From NCBI RefSeq assembly GCF_003667525.1, contig NZ_RCUW01000004.1, forward strand, positions 124,001-188,000: 64,000 nucleotides of DNA. Direction: 5' to 3'. Shown in pieces: positions 58,766-64,000 of the stretch; the stretch's first letter is position 1; each line of letters begins with the position of its first letter. The notes below the pieces were generated by a model, which worked only from the letters and a program-made list of their open reading frames with translations, was not told where the DNA came from and did no database searches. The DNA is from Mycetocola_B reblochoni (lineage in GTDB: Bacteria > Actinomycetota > Actinomycetes > Actinomycetales > Microbacteriaceae). Position numbers and translations under genes: made by a program.

Positions 58766-60091
58766 CTACTCCGTTCGCTGTTCTCGTCCGGCTCCGCCGA
58801 AACGTTCGGTGACGGCCTCGCCGTGAGCGGGAAGGCCCTCCGCGTCGGCCAGCGCCGTGATGAGCCCCGCGCTGGAGCGCAGGCCGTCGCGCGAGTACTC
58901 GATCACCTGCTGGGAGCGGAGGAAGCTCATGGCTCCGAGCCCGGCGGAGAAGCGCGCCTGTCCCCCCGTCGGCAGGACGTGGTTCGATCCAGCCATGTAG
59001 TCGCCGAGGCTGACCGGCGAGTAGGCACCGAGGAAGATCGCGCCGGCGTTGGTGATGCGCTCGAGCACCGCCGCATCGTCCCTGGTCTGGATCTCGAGGT
59101 GCTCAGGAGCGTAGTGGTTGCTGACCGTCGCCGCGGTGTCGAGGTCGTCGACGAGCACGATCGCGGACTGGGGACCCGACAGGGCGGCAGCGACACGGTC
59201 CGCGTGGGCGGTACGGCGCTGACGGGGCGCCAGCTCGGCGCGGACCCGCTCGGCGAACTCGGCCGAGTCGGTGACGAGAACCGACGCGGCGGCCTCGTCG
59301 TGCTCGGCCTGGGAGACGAGGTCGGCCGCGACAAAGCCCGCATCGGCGCTGTCGTCGGCGATCACGAGAATCTCCGTGGTCCCCGCCTCGGAGTCGATGC
59401 CCACCGTTCCCCTGACCAGGCGCTTGGCGGCCGCGACGAAGATGTTGCCCGGGCCCGTGACGACGTCCACAGGGGCGAGCCCGAGCTCGGGCACGCCGTG
59501 GGCGAAGGCGCCGATCGCGCTGGCCCCCCCGATGGCGTACACCTCGTCGACGCCGAGGATCCCCGCGACCGCGAGGATGGTCGGGTGGACGGAGCCGCCG
59601 TACTCCGACTGCGCCGGTGACGCCAGAGCGATCGACGAGACGCCGGCCACCTGTGCGGGAACGACGTTCATGACGACGCTCGAGGGGTAGACCGCCTTCC
59701 CGCCGGGGACGTAGAGACCGACCCGGCCGACCGGCTGCCAGCGCTGACGCACCACCTGGCCGTCCCCGATCACGGTCGTGCTGGCCGGCGGGACCTGGGC
59801 AGCGCTGACCGCGCGGACGCGCTCGACGGCGACGCGCACGGCGTCGGCGACCTCGGGGTCGAGGGACGCGACCGCCTCGGCGATCTCGCTCGTCGGCACC
59901 CTGAGGTGCTCGGGGGCGCCGCCGTCGAAACGGGCCGCATGCCGCCGGAGCGCGGTAACGCCCTCCGAGCTGACCTCGTCGATCAACTCGGCCGCCGCGG
60001 CGGAGGCGGCGGCGACGTCGAGCTCTGGTCGAGGAAGGGACAACGCGAGCGTGTGGGCCGGCGCGGAACGCAGATCGATGAGATTCATCAT
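58766..60091 (-). CDS. hisD: Histidinol dehydrogenase HisD
   Basis: A 441-residue enzyme with the family core VGRVGLYVPGGKAVYPSSVV, GPGNIFVAAAKRLVRG, SQAEHDEAAASVLVTDS and the zinc His segment NHVLPTGGQARFS. It completes histidine synthesis (histidinol to histidine, two NAD). It starts an operon with nrdR and pyrD, away from other his genes. Two ATGs (60091, 60088) are equally likely. Confidence 0.95.
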   Translation of the reverse strand: MMNLIDLRSAPAHTLALSLPRPELDVAAASAAAAELIDEVSSEGVTALRRHAARFDGGAPEHLRVPTSEIAEAVASLDPEVADAVRVAVERVRAVSAAQVPPASTTVIGDGQVVRQRWQPVGRVGLYVPGGKAVYPSSVVMNVVPAQVAGVSSIALASPAQSEYGGSVHPTILAVAGILGVDEVYAIGGASAIGAFAHGVPELGLAPVDVVTGPGNIFVAAAKRLVRGTVGIDSEAGTTEILVIADDSADAGFVAADLVSQAEHDEAAASVLVTDSAEFAERVRAELAPRQRRTAHADRVAAALSGPQSAIVLVDDLDTAATVSNHYAPEHLEIQTRDDAAVLERITNAGAIFLGAYSPVSLGDYMAGSNHVLPTGGQARFSAGLGAMSFLRSQQVIEYSRDGLRSSAGLITALADAEGLPAHGEAVTERFGGAGREQRTE

Positions 60092-60167
60092 GACCGGCCC
60101 ATCTTATCGTGCCGCGTGCGCGCGACCGGGCCTCGCCCGCGCTGGAGGGCGGCCCGGTCCGTCCTTC

Positions 60168-60208
60168 ACACGGCTGTCCGGCGACACGGTTCGCGCCGCC
60201 GGACAGCC
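60168..60208 (-). terminator. Terminator of the membrane-protein gene
   Basis: ACGGCTGTCCGGC (60168-60180) pairs with GCCGGACAGCCGT (60196-60208) around a 15-nt loop, 18 nt beyond the stop at 60227. Confidence 0.75.
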
Positions 60209-60226
60209 GTCCGCGCCGCGACGGGG

Positions 60227-61222
60227 TCAGGCGCGGACGAACCCGTCCAGCTCGTCGACGACACCGACCTGACCGTCCTCGCTCCGGATGACGAACTCGT
60301 TCCCCCGCTCGGCGACGACGAGCGCCCACGCGGCGGGAGTGATCATGAACAACGGCCGCCCCGTCGCCTCGTCGACCACCTGCCGGGGAACGGGGGGAAG
60401 CACCCAGAACGGCTCCGGCGGCAGCACCGACGGGGCCGCCGACTCGGAGACGTCCGCGAGTCCGGTCGTGCCCGACTCGGCCGAGACGTGACCGCCCGCG
60501 GGCATCGGCGCCGGACCGTCGACCTCGCCGTCGAAGATCTCGCCGTCGTCGCCCGCACCGCTGTGGGCCGCCGCGTCTGCCGCCATGCGGGCGTCGGCCT
60601 CGGCGAGGACACGCACCGACTCCTCCGCCGTCAAGCCGTCGCTCGCGCGGCGCCGATAGCGCGGCGCCGGCTGACGCCAGCGCCCGCCGGGAACGAGCCC
60701 CGCACCACGGACGATCGACCCCGACGCGGCGCGCCTGGCCACCGGGTGCGCCTGCGAGGCGGGACGGGACGCGAACTCCGCCCGGAACGCCGGGAGCACC
60801 GGCGCGACGACGGTGACCGTCAGGAGCACGACCGCGAGAACCGCTCGCGCCGTGAGCAGTCCCCCCGCAGACCGCCCGTCGCCCGCGTCGAGGGCGACGG
60901 CGACCGTGGCGACGGACGCCGCGACCGACATCATCTGGTCGGGAGAGAACGACCCCCACCGCCAGCTCCTGTTCGGTCTGATCCGACGGAGCACCAGCAT
61001 CGACGCCGCCAGCGCCAGCAGGACGACGGAGACGATCGCGGCACCGGCATCCGTGCCGTGCGCATCGACGACCGTGAACACCCCGAGACCGATCAGCACC
61101 GCGGAGGCGAACACGGCCACCGTCTCACGCGGGGTGAGCCCATCACCACGCCGTGTGCCCTGCCCGACTCCGCCCGCGACGACGGCCGCCACGGGCGCCT
61201 CCGACGTCGATACGTCCGCCAT
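60227..61222 (-). CDS. Membrane protein of unknown function
   Basis: A 331-residue protein with four hydrophobic helices in the first 165 residues (for example VAVFASAVLIGLGVFTVVDA, and LTARAVLAVVLLTVTVVAPV) and a soluble Ala/Asp/Pro-rich cytoplasmic half ending ALVVAERGNEFVIRSEDGQV. I do not recognise a family. The ATG at 61222 has a GGGGGGAC site upstream; a 37-codon longer frame is rejected. It lies downstream of dnaE on the same strand, with a 123-nt gap. Confidence 0.7.
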   Translation of the reverse strand: MADVSTSEAPVAAVVAGGVGQGTRRGDGLTPRETVAVFASAVLIGLGVFTVVDAHGTDAGAAIVSVVLLALAASMLVLRRIRPNRSWRWGSFSPDQMMSVAASVATVAVALDAGDGRSAGGLLTARAVLAVVLLTVTVVAPVLPAFRAEFASRPASQAHPVARRAASGSIVRGAGLVPGGRWRQPAPRYRRRASDGLTAEESVRVLAEADARMAADAAAHSGAGDDGEIFDGEVDGPAPMPAGGHVSAESGTTGLADVSESAAPSVLPPEPFWVLPPVPRQVVDEATGRPLFMITPAAWALVVAERGNEFVIRSEDGQVGVVDELDGFVRA

Positions 61223-61312
61223 CACCACGATTGTCCCCCCGAAAAACCCTGACGTTCCGCAGCCCCGGGAACACCGCACGGTGACACGCTGCACACCCCG
61301 ACACACTGCGAC

Positions 61313-61330
61313 GGCGACCCCCCGGTCGCC
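61313..61330 (-). terminator. Weak terminator after dnaE
   Basis: GGCGACC (61313-61319) and GGTCGCC (61324-61330) form a 7-bp stem with a CCCC loop, 15 nt past the dnaE stop. Confidence 0.4.
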
Positions 61331-61345
61331 CACCCAGATCCTAGC

Positions 61346-64000
61346 TCAGCCCAGGCAGTTCGGGCCGAGCAGAGACTTCAGCTCCCCGAACAAATCGGCA
61401 CTGACCTTGACCGGATGCGGGATCTCGAACACGCGGGCCGTCTCGCCCTTCACCAGCTTGAGCCTGACCTCGGTCGGGCCGCTGTGCCGATCGAGGATCT
61501 CTGCCAACGCCGACACGGTCGCGTGGGTGGCGCGGGTCTCGGACACGTAGAAACTGACCTGCGCGACGTCGCCCTGCTGCTCGATGACCGGGGTGGAGAT
61601 GCTGTTCGCGTGCAGGTTCATCCCGTCGTCACGTCGGCTCACCCGTCCGCGCACGACGACGATGTTGTCCGCGACGAGCGCGTGCTGGAACTCCTGGTAC
61701 GCCTTGCCCATGAACATCACGGTGATCTCGCCGCCGAAGTCCTCGACCTGGATCATGCCGTACTGGTTGCCCGAGGTCTTCGCCGTCCGGTGCTGCACGG
61801 AGGTGACGAGCCCCGCGATCGTGACCTGCTCGCCGTCCGCCACGGTCTCCGAGGCGAGCAGCTCCGCCAGGCCCGTCGAGGCCGCCTTCGCCAGCTGCAC
61901 CTCCAGACCCGCCAGGGGGTGATCGGAGACGTAGAGCCCGAGCATGTCCCGCTCGAAGGCGAGCTTGTCGCGCTTGCTCCACTCGGGACGGACGGGGATG
62001 GCGGACATCGCCTCGTCCTTCTCGCCCTCGTCGAAGAGGCTGTCGAAGTCGAAGCCGACCTGCCCCTTCGCCTCGTTGCGCTTCTCCGACACGGCCGACT
62101 CCACCATGCCCTCGTGCACCTCGACCAGCGCCCGACGCGATGAGCCCATGTCGTCGAAGGCTCCCGCCTTGATCAGCGATTCGACCGTGCGCTTGTTGGC
62201 CGCCTGGAGCGGCACCTTCTTGAGGAAGTCGGAGAAGGAGTCGAACCGCCCCTTCTCCGTCCGCGCCTGGACGATGCCGTCGACGACGTTGTAGCCGACG
62301 TTGCGGACGGCGCCCATTCCGAAACGGATGTCCTCACCGACGGCGCGGAAGAAGCCGATGGACTCGTTGACGTCCGGCGGCAGCACCTGGATTCCCATCC
62401 GGCGGCACTCGTTCAGGTAGAGCGCCATCTTGTCCTTGGAATCGGCGACGCTGGTCAGCAGTGCGGCCATGTACTCGGCGGGGAAGTGCGCCTTCAGGTA
62501 CGCGGTCCAGTAGGAGACCAGGCCATAGGCCGCGGAGTGCGCCTTGTTGAACGCGTAATCCGAGAACGGGAGCAGGATGTCCCAGAGCATCTTCACGGCC
62601 TCGTCGGAGTAGCCGTTGCTCTTCATCCCACCCTCGAAGCCGGCGAACTGCTTGTCCAGCTCCGACTTCTTCTTCTTTCCCATGGCACGACGCAGGATGT
62701 CGGCCTGGCCGAGCGAGAAGCCGGCGACCTTCTGCGCGATCGCCATCACCTGCTCCTGGTAGATGATGAGGCCGTAGCTGGTCGACAGGATGTCCTTGAG
62801 CGGCTCGGCCAGCTGCGGATGGATCGGCGTGATGTCCTGCTGGCCGTTCTTGCGCAGCGCGTAGTTGATGTGCGAGTTCGCCCCCATCGGGCCCGGACGG
62901 TACAGCGCGATGACGGCGGAGATGTCCTCGAAGTTGTCCGGTTTCATCAGTCGGAGCAGCGACCGCATCGGCCCGCCGTCGAGCTGGAACACGCCGAGCG
63001 TGTCACCGCGGGACAGCAGCTCGTACGCCGGGCGGTCGTCGAGCTCGAGCTCCTCGAGCACGGGGCGGAAGCCGCGGTTGGACTCGATGTTGTTCAGCGC
63101 GTCCTCGATGATCGTCAGGTTGCGCAGCCCGAGGAAGTCCATCTTGATCAGCCCGAGCGACTCGCAGGCCGGGTAGTCGAACTGGGTGACGATCTGGCCG
63201 TCCTGCTCCCGCTTCATGATCGGGATGATGTCGATGAGCGGATCGGAGGACATGATGACGCCCGCCGCGTGGACGCCCCACTGCCTCTTGAGGTTCTCGA
63301 TGCCCAGAGCCGTGTCGAAGACGGTCTTCGCCTCGGGGTCCGTCTCGACGACGGTCCGGATGTCGACCGCCTCCTTGTACCTCGGGTGGGAGGGGTCGAA
63401 GATCCCTGTCAGCGGGATGTCCTTGCCCATGACGGGCGGCGGCATCGCCTTCGTCAGCTTCTCCCCCATGCCGAAGGGGAACCCGAGAACGCGGGAGGAG
63501 TCCTTCAGTGCCTGCTTGGCCTTGATCGTGCCGTAGGTGACGATCTGGGCGACGCGGGCGTCGCCGTACTTGTCGGTGACGTAGCGGATGACCTCGCCGC
63601 GCCGCCGGTCATCGAAGTCGACGTCGAAGTCGGGCATGGAGACACGGTCGGGGTTGAGGAAGCGCTCGAAGATCAGACCGTGCTCGAGCGGGTCGAGGTC
63701 GGTGATGCGCATCGCGTACGCCGCCATCGAGCCCGCACCCGAACCACGACCGGGTCCGACGCGGATGCCGTTGTCCTTGGACCAGTTGATGAAGTCGGCG
63801 ACGACGAGGAAGTAGCCGGGGAACCCCATCTGCACGATCACGCCAACCTCGTAGTCGGCCTGCCGCCTCACCGCGTCGGGGATGCCGTTGGGGTAGCGGA
63901 AGTGCAGCCCCTTCTCGACCTCCTTGACGAACCAGCTCTCCTCGTTCTCGCCCTCGGGGACGGGGAAGCGGGGCATGAAGTTCGCCTTGGTGTTGAAGCT
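61346..64000 (-). CDS. dnaE: DNA polymerase III alpha subunit (partial, C-terminal about 885 residues)
   Basis: The frame runs without a stop from the window edge (the visible N-side reads SFNTKANFMPRFPVPEGENE) to the stop at 61346. The catalytic aspartates are in MPDFDVDFDDRRRGEVI (near 63.6 kb), followed by fingers/thumb segments such as KMDFLGLRNLTIIEDAL, the YQEQVMAIAQKVAGFS stretch, a helix-hairpin-helix region, and a C-terminal OB-fold (GLVTSVQHRTAKTSGNQYGM). It is the replicative polymerase. The PHP domain and first 250-300 residues lie outside the window. No alternative start within the window should be used. Confidence 0.96.
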   Translation of the reverse strand, partial: SFNTKANFMPRFPVPEGENEESWFVKEVEKGLHFRYPNGIPDAVRRQADYEVGVIVQMGFPGYFLVVADFINWSKDNGIRVGPGRGSGAGSMAAYAMRITDLDPLEHGLIFERFLNPDRVSMPDFDVDFDDRRRGEVIRYVTDKYGDARVAQIVTYGTIKAKQALKDSSRVLGFPFGMGEKLTKAMPPPVMGKDIPLTGIFDPSHPRYKEAVDIRTVVETDPEAKTVFDTALGIENLKRQWGVHAAGVIMSSDPLIDIIPIMKREQDGQIVTQFDYPACESLGLIKMDFLGLRNLTIIEDALNNIESNRGFRPVLEELELDDRPAYELLSRGDTLGVFQLDGGPMRSLLRLMKPDNFEDISAVIALYRPGPMGANSHINYALRKNGQQDITPIHPQLAEPLKDILSTSYGLIIYQEQVMAIAQKVAGFSLGQADILRRAMGKKKKSELDKQFAGFEGGMKSNGYSDEAVKMLWDILLPFSDYAFNKAHSAAYGLVSYWTAYLKAHFPAEYMAALLTSVADSKDKMALYLNECRRMGIQVLPPDVNESIGFFRAVGEDIRFGMGAVRNVGYNVVDGIVQARTEKGRFDSFSDFLKKVPLQAANKRTVESLIKAGAFDDMGSSRRALVEVHEGMVESAVSEKRNEAKGQVGFDFDSLFDEGEKDEAMSAIPVRPEWSKRDKLAFERDMLGLYVSDHPLAGLEVQLAKAASTGLAELLASETVADGEQVTIAGLVTSVQHRTAKTSGNQYGMIQVEDFGGEITVMFMGKAYQEFQHALVADNIVVVRGRVSRRDDGMNLHANSISTPVIEQQGDVAQVSFYVSETRATHATVSALAEILDRHSGPTEVRLKLVKGETARVFEIPHPVKVSADLFGELKSLLGPNCLG

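Overview
The window is about 64 kb of high-GC actinobacterial chromosome, densely packed with housekeeping genes. The family-level signs point to Microbacteriaceae or a close relative: a mycothiol ligase (MshC), PafBC without proteasome genes, RbpA, a diheme cytochrome bc1 (QcrC-QcrA-QcrB) next to CtaE, and a Rieske-type ferredoxin inside the suf operon. No phage, insertion sequence, CRISPR array or plasmid gene was seen. There is one tRNA (Leu, anticodon GAG). Both window ends cut genes: sufB on the left, dnaE on the right.

Layout. 1-2.8 kb: suf Fe-S assembly operon (sufB end, sufD, ferredoxin, sufC, sufT) closed by a strong terminator. 2.9-7.7 kb: PatB/MalY-type PLP lyase, BioY, an ABC-F ATPase and a LysR regulator. 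7.9-10.1 kb: a folate-independent methionine synthase pair, mesX (DUF1852) and mesD. 10.1-14.5 kb: SURF1 with two small partners, FabG-type reductase, SerB, an ABC ATPase and zinc-free ribosomal protein L31. 14.7-23.3 kb: exonuclease, hydrolase, phosphatase, sirtuin, SpoU methylase, penicillin-binding carboxypeptidase, SGNH hydrolase, SF2 helicase, tRNA-Leu. 23.4-38.4 kb: M20 peptidase, uppP, mshC, PAC2 protein, an in-frame HAD-TrmI fusion, FKBP lipoprotein, pafB-pafC-tatA-tatC-helY-lnt, rbpA. 38.6-45.6 kb: SPFH/NfeD pair, an unusual SDR, a DUF308 membrane protein, dhaK-dhaL-dhaM, trpD. 45.7-55 kb: respiratory genes in two convergent blocks, ctaE-qcrC-qcrA-qcrB (+) and erpA / ctaC-ctaD-ctaF-GNAT (-), separated by about 0.9 kb of gene-poor, repeat-rich DNA. 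55-64 kb: second M20 peptidase, DUF3043, hisD-nrdR-pyrD, a membrane protein and dnaE.

How it fits together. Fe-S assembly (suf, erpA), haem-copper respiration (cta/qcr, SURF1) and an iron-box palindrome between trpD and ctaE suggest iron-aware control of an aerobic bc1-aa3 chain. Thiol redox is represented by mshC and by a SigR/SigH-type promoter (GGAAT-N18-GTT) upstream of rbpA. Methionine can apparently be made through MesX/MesD, a route reported to need oxygen but neither methyl-folate nor cobalamin. Dihydroxyacetone is phosphorylated through the PTS.

Regulatory style. About ten genes have a TAnnnT -10 hexamer ending only 6-8 nt before the start codon, so they are probably transcribed as leaderless mRNAs. 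This pattern was used to revise the starts of ctaE, the exonuclease and the PatB-like enzyme. Most operons end in long, near-perfect hairpins with a 3-5 nt loop. No wholly unknown multi-gene system was recognised. The most noteworthy items are the mesX-mesD locus with its LysR neighbour, the HAD-TrmI fusion, the iron box at ctaE, the SigR-like rbpA promoter and the unexplained 0.9 kb gap.
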